The notes under the pieces: model-generated
The model's database searches: none
What the model saw: the letters and a program-made list of their open reading frames with translations, nothing else
Told to the model about the DNA's origin: nothing
Source of the DNA: Anas platyrhynchos
Taxonomy: Eukaryota > Chordata > Aves > Anseriformes > Anatidae
Reading direction: 5' to 3'
NCBI RefSeq assembly: GCF_047663525.1
Contig: NC_092604.1
Coordinates: 9,936,001 to 10,000,000 of the forward strand
Length of the DNA stretch: 64,000 nt
Part shown: piece by piece, positions 13,019-36,908 of the stretch
Layout of the letters: the number at the start of each line of letters is the position of its first letter
Numbering within the stretch: the stretch's first letter is position 1
Program-made: the position numbers and the translations under genes

Positions 13019-13950
13019 GGTGTGCCTTATTCAGCCCCTCCCTGTCCCCTCCTGTCCCCTCCGTCCCCTCTCCCAGGGTGTCCTTGCCAGTGCAGCCCCA
13101 GCTGGGCCCTTTCCCCTCCCTCCTTTCTGTCCTCATTCAGTTGTTTACAGGGTGGGTCGTGGTTTTGAGCATATGCTGTAGATTTTATCAGCCTTGCAAG
13201 GCCTTTTTCAGACCCATGGCACATGGTCACAGGTTTTTAAGCCTTCGTCCCACAAAATCCTGCAGTTTTAGAGCAGTGGCTCGTACAGGATGTTTTGCAG
13301 AGCATCCTTGATTTGTTTCTCAATAGCAGGTCAATGTTTGCTAAGCCTCTGTTTATTCTGGGTGAATCAGAGGTGCGAGCACTTCCTTCTACAGATTGCA
13401 AAGCCTTTGCGGCTCCCTGGACGTGTTGGCTCCAGCTGCCAGCCTGCAGCAGGGCGCGCCGGTGGCGTTACCCCATCCTCAGGACTGTGTCCAGCTCGAT
13501 CATGTCCCAGAAGCTGCAGGCAGCGGGCTCCCAGCACCTCGCCCCACGCTGCCCAAGCTGCTGCAGTGGCCTCCAAGACGCCCGTGGTGGGATCCAAACC
13601 GAGACACCTGCATTGACAGCGGCAGCCCCGTGAGAGCAAGACACGGCGCGGTGAAGCACCACGTCCAGTTCGTGCGTCCGCATCGGCTTTGCAGTCTGGT
13701 TTTGAGAGCAAAGCAAAATTCTCGAGCGTTTCTCCCGCCCTCCCCTTCGTGCCCTCGCAGTCCCCAGAGCAGGAGGAGCAGGGCTCTCGCTGTGCCAAAC
13801 ACGACACCTGAGTCAGAACACTTCAAAAGCTTTTTATTTTGTTTTATGGCACTACCAGCCCTGGAGCTGCACGCCACGTCTGGTCAAGGCTTTGCAACCC
13901 CTGAAGGCTTCACAGCCTTGGAAGCAGGAAGTAGTACTTTGGTTTTGCTT

Positions 13951-13958
13951 TGTAAATA
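13951..13958 (+). promoter_or_regulatory. Second Pumilio-response element in RAPGEF1 3'UTR
   Basis: A second exact TGTAAATA, about 1.4 kb after the first. Two perfect sites in one UTR raise the chance that Pumilio regulation is real, but AT-rich chance matches are possible. Confidence 0.4.
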
Positions 13959-14602
13959 AGATTTAAAAAAAAAACAACCTGATGAGACTGTGAAAAGGCA
14001 AAATCCAATCTCTGGCTGGCACAGGGCTCTGCTGGCTCTGAACACGTCACTACCACCGCTGTGTGCTGTAGCATAGGCTGTTCCTAGGAGTATCGTGTGT
14101 GGTGATAGCACTAAAACACACCCCATCAGTTCAGTTCCCCGCGTGCCGAGGCACAGCGTGGCGTGGGCTCGATGCCCCTGCTGCCAAGGGAGCTGCTCCC
14201 CTTCCCCTGGCCGTGTGTGAGCTGCTTTCAGTTCTCCCCCTGCGTGCGGAGCCCAGAGCCCCCCGCTCCCAGCCAGCCCCCGGCAGCAGGGGCTCGGCTC
14301 ACGGCGTGGGGCCGGGAGGCACGAGACGGGCACGGCCGCAGCTGCTTGGCCAGCGAAAAGTGCCGAGCGTGGCCACGGCTGGTGCAGCTGCGAGCCCCTC
14401 ACCTCCCTCGGGGGGCAGCGGGGGTCTCGGGCTCCTCGCTGGGCAGGGAGGGGGAGAAGCGGTGCCCAGCGCCCTGCGCTGCCCCCAGCCTCTCCCCCCA
14501 CCCCCAGCTGTTGGGCTGTATTATAGATTTCCCACTAACCCGGTCCTGATGGTGGCATCTTCCCGCAGACATTTCAAACCTGTAACTTTTATATTAAAGA
14601 CA

Positions 14603-14608
14603 AATAAA
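14603..14608 (+). terminator. RAPGEF1: RAPGEF1 poly(A) signal AATAAA
   Basis: AATAAA lies about 2.8 kb after the stop, with ATTAAA about 10 nt upstream and T/GT-containing sequence downstream near 14635. It is the best candidate 3' end before sequence assigned to the converging PRRT1B. Confidence 0.65.
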
Positions 14609-14625
14609 CACCAGTAACGAACCCG

Positions 14626-15474
14626 CCTAACGATCCTGTTTACAGTGCATGCAGCAGTCTGTGGATTAAAGTGACAATCAAATCCGCTTCTTGAGCTGGT
14701 GTGGCCTCATGTTTTCTCATGTCCCTCCCAGGTTTTCCCCTGCTGTTGGCCCTTTTTGCTTTTAAGTTTCCCCTGTCAATAACTTCCTTACCTCCCAGCA
14801 AGCTCCTGTTACCCCAGTAAAAGCCCCTGGCACAGCCCAGGGACCTCGGGGGGACGTCTGGCTCCCTCTGGGCACCGATGTGCCCGCTGTTGGGGCCAGG
14901 GGGCTCCTTTCCCCGCAACGCGTGGCACAGCCCCACCAGCACAGCGGCCTCGCGCCGACTGCCCATGGCTATAAATAATCCCTGCGGCTGCCTGGGCGGC
15001 CCCCACACAGGCTCCCGCGCTATTTCAGACCTGGACGGGGTTCAAAATTCCTCTGGAAATAATCGGCATCCGCTGGCTTGGGAGGAGGATGCCCAGACAC
15101 CAAGCGAGCCCGCAACGCCGGCTCCTCACAGCGGTCCCAGCTGCACCTGCGGGGGCTGCAGGCTGCGTGCCCCCGGCCAGGTTTTGGGGCCCCCATTCCC
15201 AGCAGCATCACACCACGACCCCAAATTCTCCAGCTTGGGAGCTGCTGCGCTCGCTCCCAGCCCAGGTGGCCCCCCAGGAACGGTGGTGGTGGTCTGGGGG
15301 CTCCTGCTCTGAGCAGCTCCTGGCAGCCTCCCCCCTGCCTGGCTCAGGGAGTGGCTGCTTCTGGGGGAAATCCCAGGTTGGGCGCTCACAGGAGGGTTTG
15401 TGCTAAATTTTGTGGACAAAAGCCACGGTGAAGGGTCCGTGGTGTGCACAGAAAACAGAAGCTCTGGCTGTGCC
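14626..15474. other. Intergenic gap between converging RAPGEF1 and PRRT1B
   Basis: GC-rich sequence with no conserved open frame, RNA gene or repeat that I recognise. The open frames here are chance products of GC-rich DNA. Confidence 0.6.
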
Positions 15475-16136
15475 TGTATTTTATTTAAAACTGGAAGCAG
15501 CAAAAAGGAAACAGCATAGTTATGTGTGCAGAATGATCATTAAAGCTAAAATACCTATTTTTATATTTTCTCACATTATTAATTACTGGGAGGGGGAAGG
15601 TGCACTTGGACGCCCAGAGCAGCAGCTGCCTGTGCAGAGCAGTCGCACGCTTTGGCCTTTCGTTAACTTCTTGGCCATTTACTCCATTTCCAGCCCCAAA
15701 CCTGCGAGGTGCTCCCCCTGCCAAGCAGCCAGCATGCCTCCTGCTGCATCCCTGAGCTCCACTGCCGGGTATTTTGCTCCTCCAAGGGACAGTCCCGGCA
15801 GCTGGACTAAATAACCTGCTGCAGAACCAGATCCTGCGGTGCAGCGGGGCCAGAGCAGCTCCTCGCCAGCTCAGGCAGGGCTCGGCGCCAGCATTGCCTT
15901 GCTCCGCGTCCGTCCTGCCTGGGCTGTGGCTCCTGGGCAGCCAGCGAGCTCCTGTGCTACCTCAGCAGGGCGATTCCTGATGGTGCCAGGTTCTCACCTT
16001 CCTCCCGGTGCTCACCCTCCTCCCGCAGCAGCCCCAGCAATGCCACACGGGCACCGCGGCCGCTCTGCCCACCCGGAGCCCCCCAGGCTGCAAGGAGCCC
16101 CCCGCACGCTCCGTGCCGCTGGGGCTCGGGGCCCTG
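15475..16136 (-). other. PRRT1B: PRRT1B 3' untranslated region
   Basis: Runs from the PRRT1B stop codon to just past the minus-strand AATAAA (read as tttatt on the plus strand at 15480-15485). About 660 nt, GC-rich, with no coding potential. The end is inferred from the signal. Confidence 0.55.
15480..15485 (-). terminator. PRRT1B: PRRT1B poly(A) signal AATAAA
   Basis: First minus-strand AATAAA found downstream of the PRRT1B stop. It sits in a local AT-rich patch in otherwise GC-rich DNA. Confidence 0.5.
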
Positions 16137-16834
<698 letters not shown>

Positions 16835-17071
16835 GCGGGGGGCGCTGAGGGGGCACCGCGGGCGGCCCCGGGCCCGCACCTGGAGGCAGCCGGGGCCCGC
16901 CCCGCGATGGGGCCCCGCCGGCGTTAATCATTGACCGGGCTGGGAGCGAGCACGGGGCTGGCAGCGGGGCCGCCCCCCCCCCGTGGGCTGCCCCGCGCCC
17001 CCCTCCTGCTGCCCCCTTTGGGGCCGTGCACGCGCCTCCCCCCCCAGTTCCCCCCCACACACCCTCCGCGG

Positions 17072-17091
17072 ACTACATCTCCCGGCGTGCC
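17072..17091 (+). promoter_or_regulatory. ZNF143/Staf-type binding site (SBS)
   Basis: ACTACATCTCCCGGCGTGCC closely matches the ZNF143 consensus ACTACAATTCCCAGCATGCC. It lies 52 bp before the UCK1 ATG and about 240 bp from the PRRT1B ATG, inside the shared promoter. Such sites are typical of TATA-less, often bidirectional, housekeeping promoters. Confidence 0.7.
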
Positions 17092-17143
17092 CCACGCCCC
17101 GTGTCCCCCCCCCCTTCCCTCCTTGTCCCCCCCCCTCCCCGTG

Positions 17144-20100
17144 ATGGCGTCCGCCGGTGGCGGCCCCGGCTCTGGGCCCTGTGGTGGCAGCGCGGAGCCG
17201 GAGCGGCCGCAGCCGAGGCCGTTCCTCATCGGCGTCAGCGGCGGCACCGCCAGCGGCAAGGTGAGAGCCGGGGGGTGTTGGGGGGGGGGGTTATGGAGGC
17301 TCCCCTCAGCCCCCCAGCCTCAAGCCGCCCGTCTCAGTCCACAGTGTGCGAGAAGATCATGGAGCTGCTGGGGCAGAACGAGGTGGAGCAGCGGCAGCGC
17401 CAGGTGGTGATCCTCAGCCAGGACCGCTTCTACAAGGCGCTGAGCGCCGAGCAGAAGGCCAAGGCGCTCAAGGGGCAGTACAACTTCGACCACCCCGGTG
17501 AGCTCTGTTGTGGGGTCCGGGGGGGGTTTTGGGGTGGGTCAGGGGCGTTTGGGGGTCGGGGTTGTGTTGTAAGCGCAGCCCCGCCGCCTCCTCCCTGCCC
17601 CTGAGCATCGGTTCCCAAAGGGAGTGGGGTGGCTGGGGGTCAGTGAGGAGTGCTGGAGGGGTGGGAGGGCACAGAAGGGGCTTTTCCCTCCCCAAAACAT
17701 GGGTTTGTGTTTCCAGTGTCCCTGCCAGTCTCATGAAACCTTGGAGGTTGCTGCAGGCAGTGCCTGCCCCATGCACGGAGCGATGTCAGGGAGGTGGAGG
17801 GCACCCAGGCCTGCTCGGTGCTCTCACCGCCTCGTCTGTGGCTGTGGAAAGGCTCTGTAATAAACCACAGCGACTCCCAAATTCTTTCCTGGTATTTCTC
17901 GTCCACATAAAGAACTGCTCTCCTTGCTCTGGGGCACACTGCTAATTGCAAGTGAAACGATGATCTGCCCTTGGCTGAAGTTTAGTGCCTGCTAGAAAGA
18001 GGGTGGATAACGCTGGAAAAGTGTTACAAATGTCTGAGGTTTTGTAAACAATTTTCAGCTAACAGGGGTGCACAAAATCATGCAATTACCAAGTAAAACT
18101 GCACAATTAGCAACTTTACATTTGGATTTTTAAACTAATTGTATTGTTGTTCCTTAAGAACAGCAAATTCTCTCTTCCTCATTTCTGAAACCAAATACAA
18201 CGATTGTAATTTGGGTGGGGGTGTCAGCCTGCTGCTGGTAGGGCAGAATAAGCCGTGAGTTCCTTTTTTCCTAGTGTGACTGGACAGCGCGCTTTTCCTA
18301 CAGGTCTAGGGAATCTGAGCAGAGCACTTGATATAGCTGCATCTGAAGTTCTTCCTCTTTTAAACCTTCCTCTTGCAGATGCTTTTGATAATGATTTGAT
18401 GCACACAACCCTGAAAAATATTGTGGAGGGGAAGACAGTCGAGGTACCCACCTACGACTTCGTGACCCATTCTAGGTAGGTGCCAGTTCTGTGTACTCTG
18501 GCTGGTGTTGGTATCCCCAGGCACGGCGGGGACAGACTGCTCCGTGTGGTGCAGGCCCCACGTAACAGCGTGCTCTGGGTATTTCTTTCACGGCAGGCTG
18601 GCGGAGACGACTGTGGTTTATCCTGCTGACGTCGTTCTCTTTGAGGGGATCCTGGTTTTCTACAACCAAGACATTCGGGACATGTTCCATCTCCGACTCT
18701 TTGTGGACACCGATTCCGATGTCAGGCTGTCCCGCAGAGGTACTGCACTGCTGTCAGTGTTCTGCTGGTGTTCCTCATCCCTCCATGTGCATGTGGCAAA
18801 ACTCATGTGTTGTTGTTTTTTTTTAATTTTCCTGCTGTAGTTCTGCGAGATATGAAACGGGGGAGGGACCTTGAGCAGATCCTCACCCAGTACACCACGT
18901 TCGTCAAACCTGCCTTCGAGGAGTTCTGTTTACCGGTACTGAATGTCTCACTAACCTGTCTGTGATTTCTGTGATTTGTGATTTCTGGGTCGCCTGTGGA
19001 TTGGCTGCACTGTAGATGCAGCAGCTGTTGCAACACCTTTTGATATTTGCATTTCATGAATGATTTCTATGCTTTGCCCTTTGCCTCATCTATGTCCCTT
19101 CTTGTAAGCACCACGGAAATCTCTGGCACCCATGTATGTTTTATTACTGCTTGCCACAACAGCTACTGTAGCATAGGGCCCTTCGACTGGGAAAACTCCC
19201 TCTCTGCGTTTATTCTTAAGTCTTGCAGAAAGAAAGAAGAGATGGGTCTTGCATTGTGTGGTGTAACAGGCAGACTTTATAATTCTATAATGGTCCGCCT
19301 CTGATTTTCTCCACTGTTCCCTGTTGAGAGTCTGCTGGCCGATTTAGGTGCTCACAGAACCAAATTGATTTGTAAAAACCCTTTGAGGGCAAAATCCTGT
19401 ATGTGGATAAAGTAAGATGGGAAAGAGTAGCTCAGGGGTTTGTAGAAGTACTCATTAGGAATGCAGCCTTTTTGTAAGTAGGAAAAAAATTGCAAAGCAG
19501 GGGCCACGTGGATGGTAAAAATCAATGAAATGCCATCAGAGGCAGGAAGGAATTTCACACGTGCACTGGGTACCTTTGGCTTGCAGCAGAGATTTAGCAA
19601 TGGCTTGTGAAATGCTGATTAGATCCAACTCTTTACAGACTTCAGCCTTGATGTGACAGCACACTCTTCTGAAGTGTAAAAGCAAGTACCCTCCACGCTT
19701 GGCCTACTGCTTCTTCATGGTTAATAACTACAAAGATCAAGCCCCTGCCTTAAATCTGCTGTATGGTACCCAGCATAACTTCTAAATTACTGACAGAGAA
19801 CTTTAACTTACAACACCAGAGCATAAAACCTCCATCTCTGCGCTCAATTTCTGGTTTTAGCAATTTCTTCTTAGAATAAAACTGCCTTTCCCCAGTAACA
19901 GTCTCCATCACCCTTGCTGTTTTGCAGACAAAGAAGTATGCAGATGTGATCATCCCCCGAGGAGTTGACAACATGGGTAAGAAGGAGTCCAGTTCTCTGC
20001 CTGATTTCTCTGGGGAGACCACGTATGGGGCTGGGGAGAGCACAGGGCACACCCCTGCCTTGTTTTCATGCTTTTAAGCATGCAGTGTTTTGCTGGTGGG

Positions 20101-20575
20101 GAGAGAGCTGCTCAGAGCCTGACCTGGATTACCAGCTGCTCAGGCTATGGAGGGCTGGAACCAAGTGATAAGGAATTGGAGATGCAAAACAGGACACCAG
20201 TTCTAAAGCTGATGCTGGAATTGCTGGTCCCTGCTGAGCTCTGACCTCACTGCAGAGGGTCGGCATGCCTTCAGTTAAGGGCTGGTTGTTAAAACTTGAG
20301 TTGGACGGGGCTGGATGCTCCACATTTTCTAGATAGTTCAGCCAAAAAAGCCTACATCTGTCCTGTATTTCCCATTCCTCTCTGCAGTTGCCATAAACCT
20401 CATCGTGCAGCACATTCAAGACATCCTAAATGGAGACATCTGCAAATGGCAGCGAGGGGCAATGAACGGCCACGGTCGGACCTACAAGCGCCCGTTCCCA
20501 GAGCAAGCAGAGAGCAGCAGCGTGCTGGCAGCTGGCAAGCGGTCCCACCTGGAGTCCAGCAGCCGTCCGCACTAA
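17144..20575 (+). CDS. UCK1: UCK1, uridine-cytidine kinase 1
   Basis: Cytosolic pyrimidine-salvage enzyme: phosphorylates uridine and cytidine to UMP and CMP using ATP. Seven exons: 17144-17260, 17338-17497, 18379-18475, 18597-18739, 18841-18935, 19928-19976, 20388-20575 (TAA 20573-20575). They join in phase to 282 residues, close to the 277 I recall for human. The Walker A loop [10 protein letters not shown] is at residues 30-39 and ends exon 1. It is followed by [28 protein letters not shown] (substrate-binding region), [39 protein letters not shown] and the C-terminal [11 protein letters not shown]. All introns are GT-AG. Start chosen as the only ATG upstream of the P-loop. Shares its promoter with PRRT1B. 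Confidence 0.98.
17518..17560 (+). other. G-quadruplex-prone G-run cluster in UCK1 intron 2
   Basis: Five or more runs of at least three G with short spacers, immediately downstream of the exon 2 donor, on the coding strand. A further G10 run lies at about 17281-17290 in intron 1. This is a structural prediction from pattern only. Confidence 0.5.
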
Positions 20576-21925
20576 CCAGTCACCCCGAAGGATTTGCCTC
20601 TGGTCCACACCAGCACTGAAGACAACTTTGGGAAAGAAAGACTTCAACAAAGCGGTTGGTAAAGTGCCCTTTAAATTGTCACAGCAGCAGGAGGGCTGCT
20701 GGTGCAAAACTTCTTGCGGAGAGAAGAGGAAGGAGTTGGATTACTGCCCCTCTCCCCTCACAAGTCCCTCCCCTGTCTCCCCGAGATGTCTGATCTGTTC
20801 TGTTACTCAGTGAACTGGCTGAAGGCAGTTCTGCCTGCCTTGTTACGTTTTAATTTTCAAAATGGAATCTGTTGCTGAAGCCTCACGTGAAAGGTGAATG
20901 CTACCAGGTATTTAGCAAGATACCCCCATTCCCTGATGCTGCTGGTTCTTAGCAGGGAGATCAGCTGCCTAAACAGTCTCTTTTTCCCAGACTAGATCAC
21001 ACCCTCTTAATCCAAACAAGCAGGTGCAGTCCTTACTCTTCTCCACCTTGCTTGGGACCTTGAGTTCTGGCACTGCTCTCCTGCTGGCCAACCTCCTTTG
21101 TAACGTGTGGGGGCAGGAAGTCACCTGTAGGGTAATCTCTCTCCCAGGATAAAACAGAGCCAGTCTGGGACAAAGGGAGACTTACAGCTCACTGAGGACA
21201 GGCCCGAGAAGTGGTGTGATTCTCATTCCTAAGTGATACCTTCAGGATAAGCTCCTGAGCCTTGCTGCGCTGTATGCAGAGGTTTCAATTTTTGTACCCT
21301 TGAATGTCAGTGAATGTATGAGCTCCAACTGGATTGAGTTGCTCATGGAAACAGAAACGGCCTTGTCAGTATTAGTGTCGTTTGGGGCATTTCTGTAGTG
21401 CTGGTTGCAGATTCTGCTGGGCGGAATCCGTCCGCTTCCAGAGCTGGGTGGTAAAATTGGCAAGGGGGAAAGCTGTGAATTGCAAGACCCTCCTTCTGAT
21501 GGCACAAACAGCTGGCTGGACACGTTTCTACCATCAAGGTGACTAAACTCACAAATGTTCTGGTTTTCTAACAAAACAAACAAACAAAAAAACACCACCA
21601 CCATTAACATAAACCAGACAAGAAGCTGGTAGTGTAAACACTGTCAGCCAAGTTTCTGAAGTTTACCCCAAGTAAGTGATACTGCAGCAATATAAAGTTT
21701 CTGGAAAAAAAAAAATCTGAAATGAAGGCGGGCCATTGAAAATGTCCTTGTTGTATCCTTCTCAAATCTATACGTAGAGTAATTTTAAGAATGGGTTGAG
21801 GGGAAAATGTTAGGAAAACTAATTTTTTCATATTTGATTATAGTTTTTTCTAAACCAGAGTCTGGCTGTCTTGTTTGTGGATGTGTTACTTTGGCTAATA
21901 AAGAAATGAATCAACAGTGAACAGA
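20576..21925 (+). other. UCK1: UCK1 3' untranslated region
   Basis: About 1.35 kb from the stop to just past the AATAAA at 21897-21902. Non-coding, with A/T-rich patches (A-rich runs near 21580 and 21705). A longer isoform could reach the two-strand poly(A) element near 23510. Confidence 0.7.
21897..21902 (+). terminator. UCK1: UCK1 poly(A) signal AATAAA
   Basis: Best hexamer after the UCK1 stop, preceded by T-rich and GT-rich sequence. The 3'UTR length it implies is typical for this gene. Confidence 0.65.
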
Positions 21926-23490
21926 AGTGACCATTCTATATAAAAGTGTTATTGTGCTACATCTACTACACCAGCAGACAGGTATTAAAAGGAACACCTC
22001 TGGAACACCTCTTAGACTCAACAGTTCTTTCTCACATTGACTCAGGATTGTTGTAGTTCAGTATTGGCTGAAGCTTTAGAGAAAAAAAAAAAAATAAGAA
22101 CTGCTGTCAGCATGTCCTGGTGTTGTCAATGCTGCATGTCAGTAAAGGTTGGTTAGCCAGTGAGCACCACACTTCAGCATTATAAAAATGTAATGCTCAA
22201 GAGAAGGCTATTTCCTAATGGCTACTGGGTGCTGTTTAGGTCAAAGTGACAGTTAGAGCATGAGATACTGCACTGAAGCACTAATGATTAGTACAGCTTT
22301 TAGTAGTCACTAAATCTTACTTCCAATGACAGGTGTTTGCTCATAACTTCTTCACAGGGAGAAGATCAAGGCAGCCTTGAACAGCAGTTGTTATGGCAGT
22401 AACTCTACAGTAAAAAGCACCCTGGTCTGTCTAGGGCTGATGTTCTTGGTCAGTTTTGATCTTGAGTGCAAGAGCCTGCTGCTGCAGCCAAAAAAAGAAA
22501 AACCAACGAACAACTGTGGCAACAGTACTGTCTCTCAGTGAATGCATGTCCAGTGCTATTACATATTCCCCATAAAAAGCCTCCCCAGTCCTTAATTTGC
22601 ACCTTCTGCTCCGTTATGAATTCCCCTGCTGCTGCAAGTTAGGGCGTGGGCCGAGTTACCTGCACCGTTTCACCCTGAACATGTGTACACGTTAGAGCAG
22701 GTTTCCTGCATGATGAGTTTACCTTGCTCAGAGTTCTCCCTGTGAGATCTGAGGTGTAACCCTGTAGCTCAGAACTAATACCCTGCTGCTAATTAATAGC
22801 AGGCCATAGGCATTAATAAAAGGGCTGCAAGGCCTCTGGATGTATTTGGCTTTGTCTGACTTTGTGGCTTGCCCTGGAACCTTGTTTTAGCTTGTTTAGC
22901 TTTCACAGCAATTTTCTAATGCCCAATTTATCTTACTTTTGCTTAACAGTATAAAAATTATGGTCATGCCACATGATTATACATAGAGAAAATTAACATA
23001 CTCTCTGCAAAATGACCTATTTATAATCTTACCTTAGTTCTTAGAGTAGAGAAATGTATCATCATGCAGCTGAGAGCAAAGGCACTGAAAGTGGGGGCAC
23101 AGAATATGCTGTAGAGGAATACAGGCATGGTATGGTGCTGAAGAATGTAGCACCTATTCCTGATGATTAAAAATGTGAACTTTGGAGCTGGCAAAAACCC
23201 GGGAGTAACAAAGAGAATAGGAAAGTACCCAATACGATCAGGAGTGGCTGTTTGTAGGGACTTCTGTTGCAACAATGAATTGCAGACCAAAGTGTGTAGG
23301 TGGTGGGAAACACACAAAATGGCCCCAAGTGAACACAGAGCACAAAACCATCACCATACTCCCAGAAAAGAGGAAAACCCCTTACAATGTACTTTGCCCA
23401 GCAAAGGATCTGGGTTACTGATAACTTGCTGTTGACTGAAATCCACACCCTTCAGACCCAGAGGGATGGGGGAAAGAGGGAGCTACTCTT
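21926..23490. other. Convergent gap between UCK1 and POMT1
   Basis: AT-richer non-coding sequence with no recognisable gene. It holds a small tandem duplication of GGAACACCTCT (21991-22012), an A tract near 22081-22094 and a plus-strand AATAAA near 22815. Part of it may be extended UCK1 3'UTR. Confidence 0.5.
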
Positions 23491-23505
23491 ACTATCTGTA
23501 AGAGT
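23485..23505. other. Perfect short hairpin beside the convergent poly(A) signals
   Basis: Stem ACTCTTAC (23485-23492) pairs perfectly with GTAAGAGT (23498-23505) around a 5-nt loop TATCT. It lies 5 nt from the overlapping poly(A) hexamers. Function unknown. Confidence 0.6.
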
Positions 23506-23509
23506 ATTC

Positions 23510-23518
23510 TTTAATAAA
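23510..23518. terminator. Overlapping two-strand poly(A) signal (POMT1 minus; possible distal UCK1 plus)
   Basis: The nonamer TTTAATAAA reads AATAAA on the plus strand (23513-23518) and ATTAAA on the minus strand (23510-23515). A T-rich stretch follows on the plus side (23520-23528). No minus-strand AATAAA was found between about 22000 and the POMT1 stop, so this is the best candidate POMT1 3' end. It gives a 3'UTR of roughly 150 nt. Confidence 0.5.
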
Positions 23519-23654
23519 AGATTTTTTTCCTAATTAGATGCAGATTACTAGCACTTATTTGATCAGCCTTTAAAAAAGACTGCAATACTAACAGCAAATT
23601 CTTGGCTTTGCATAAAAGGTGTGTTTCCTTGTGCCTGTAACAAGACTGGGAGTG

Positions 23655-35489
<11,835 letters not shown>

Positions 35490-36676
35490 CCTGTCCAAGG
35501 TCTGTCCAAACCTTCAAGGACAAGCAGAGAAGCACAGCAGTCACCATTTCACTCAAAACCTGGTTGACAACCAGCATGCACGACTCTGCTCCTAGCAGCT
35601 CATGGCAACTGATCTTCTGAAGTTCTTTTTTCCACAATTATGTGTTTTCTGTTATATCTACAGTAGTAACTTTGAAAACAAAGTTACTAAACTACTGTCT
35701 GCCCACACACACCTAACTTTTCACTTGTCCTACTTCTACATTCATATAGTTTTCTGTCATCAACAGTAAGCTGGAAATTTTGCATATTCCTACATTGCTT
35801 TTGCAGAAACACAAGAGATTAACTCAAACCTATACTCTGCTGTTTGTGCTAGGCAAAACTTCATGCCCACCAATGTTACTGAGAGGCAAGCCACATGCTC
35901 AGACACCAGACTGCTTGGGTAACTTTAAAAAGAAAATAAATGGTTACTTCTTTACAAATTGAGTGTACTTGTTTGGTGGGTGGGGAGATGAGCCCACAAA
36001 CATCCTCTAGCTAAAAAAGCAGGCTACCTGAGGGTGCTGCAGGAGTGTAGCACAGCCTAGTGGGGGAGCGCTGCAGGGCGCAGGAGGGAACTGTTGTATG
36101 GGCAGAACTGCTGGAAGCGAGGTGTGCTGTCAGGAACTGTAAGGAAGCAGTGCTGCACCTTCTCACCTTACTGTCACCGCACGTTACTGGAACGAATCCT
36201 GCATGGCTTTGGTGGGGGGGCCAACAAAGCAGGACGTGAGCACATCGCCACCACCAGATGCGGTGCCACTGTCCTGGCTCCTCGCTGCCTACAAAACACA
36301 AGCGCTGGTCAGCTCTGCATCGCCCTGGGGAGCAGCGAGAAGCCCCCTGCCCGCCCCTGGACAAGGGCAGGCCCTGGCACCCCAAAGACCCTCTGATGGG
36401 GACACCCCCGCTCTGGGCCAGTTCCCTGCCCCCCGCAGGAGCACAGCACCGTCCCCAGCAGGCCCCTGCACCTCCCGCTGCCCTGTGAGGGGTGCTGCCC
36501 TGTGACTGAGGGGGCAGCGGGCCCTAGGCCTCGCCCTCCCCCCCTTGAGCGAACGGGACCCCTGACCCCACACGCAGCCCTTGAGCTCTATGGGGCCAAC
36601 GGGACCCAGCCTCGAGCCGTGAGGACCGGGGCCACTGCCCCCTCCAGGCATCGCCCCCAGCCCCCCCGAGCCTTAC

Positions 36677-36850
36677 GGAGCTGTGGGGGCGGCAGGAGCC
36701 CGGCCCCCGGCCCCAAGGGGAGGCGGCGGCGGCACCGGGAGCCGGGCCCGAGGAGATGACTCCCCCCTTCCCCGGCCCCTCCTCCACACCTAAGGGGCGG
36801 TGCCGCGCCGCCGGATGTGACGTCAGACGCAGCAGGAAGGCGGCCGGGCG
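36677..36850 (-). promoter_or_regulatory. POMT1: Likely POMT1 first (non-coding) exon and core promoter
   Basis: The coding start lies in exon 2, so an upstream untranslated exon is expected. On the minus strand a strong donor GTAAGG (plus-strand 36671-36676) follows CCACAGCTCC inside the CpG island. This makes 36677 the probable 3' edge of exon 1. Its acceptor partner is one of several AG sites within about 30 nt upstream of the ATG at 35489. The transcription start is not determined. Confidence 0.5.
36818..36825. promoter_or_regulatory. Full palindromic CRE (TGACGTCA)
   Basis: Exact 8-bp CREB/ATF site in the POMT1 CpG island, 26 bp from the RFX X-box. Confidence 0.7.
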
Positions 36851-36851
36851 C

Positions 36852-36865
36852 GTTGCCATGGCAAC
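36852..36865. promoter_or_regulatory. Perfect palindromic RFX X-box (GTTGCCATGGCAAC)
   Basis: Both RFX half-sites are perfect (GTTGCC and GGCAAC, 2-nt spacer), the highest-affinity form of the X-box. It lies upstream of the probable POMT1 first exon. RFX factors commonly drive ciliary and some housekeeping genes. Confidence 0.75.
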
Positions 36866-36908
36866 GGCTGCCCACGGGGAAGGGACCGCACTGTCATGGC
36901 GGCTCTTC

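Larger units (their letters stand above)
11777..14625 (+). other. RAPGEF1: RAPGEF1 3' untranslated region
   Basis: The stretch from the stop codon to just past the AATAAA at 14603-14608 (with ATTAAA a few bases upstream) has no recognisable coding content. It is GC-rich in its first 700 bases. It contains a GTCT/GTCC tandem tract at about 12994-13018 and two perfect Pumilio elements TGTAAATA (12563-12570 and 13951-13958). The extent is inferred from the poly(A) signal; no transcript evidence is available here. Confidence 0.75.
36300..36900. promoter_or_regulatory. CpG island at POMT1 5' end
   Basis: Abrupt rise in GC and CpG content between AT-rich POMT1 intron 1 and the AT-rich PRRC2B 3'UTR. 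It contains the CRE, the X-box and the probable first-exon donor. No TATA box was seen. Confidence 0.75.

Noticed and set aside
13396-13959. 187-codon open frame in the RAPGEF1 3'UTR
   Set aside because: GC-rich non-coding sequence with an overlapping open frame on the other strand; no conserved motif.
16835-16879. Upstream extension of PRRT1B starting at 16879
   Set aside because: The extended frame begins with GTG, not ATG; the first true ATG is at 16832-16834.
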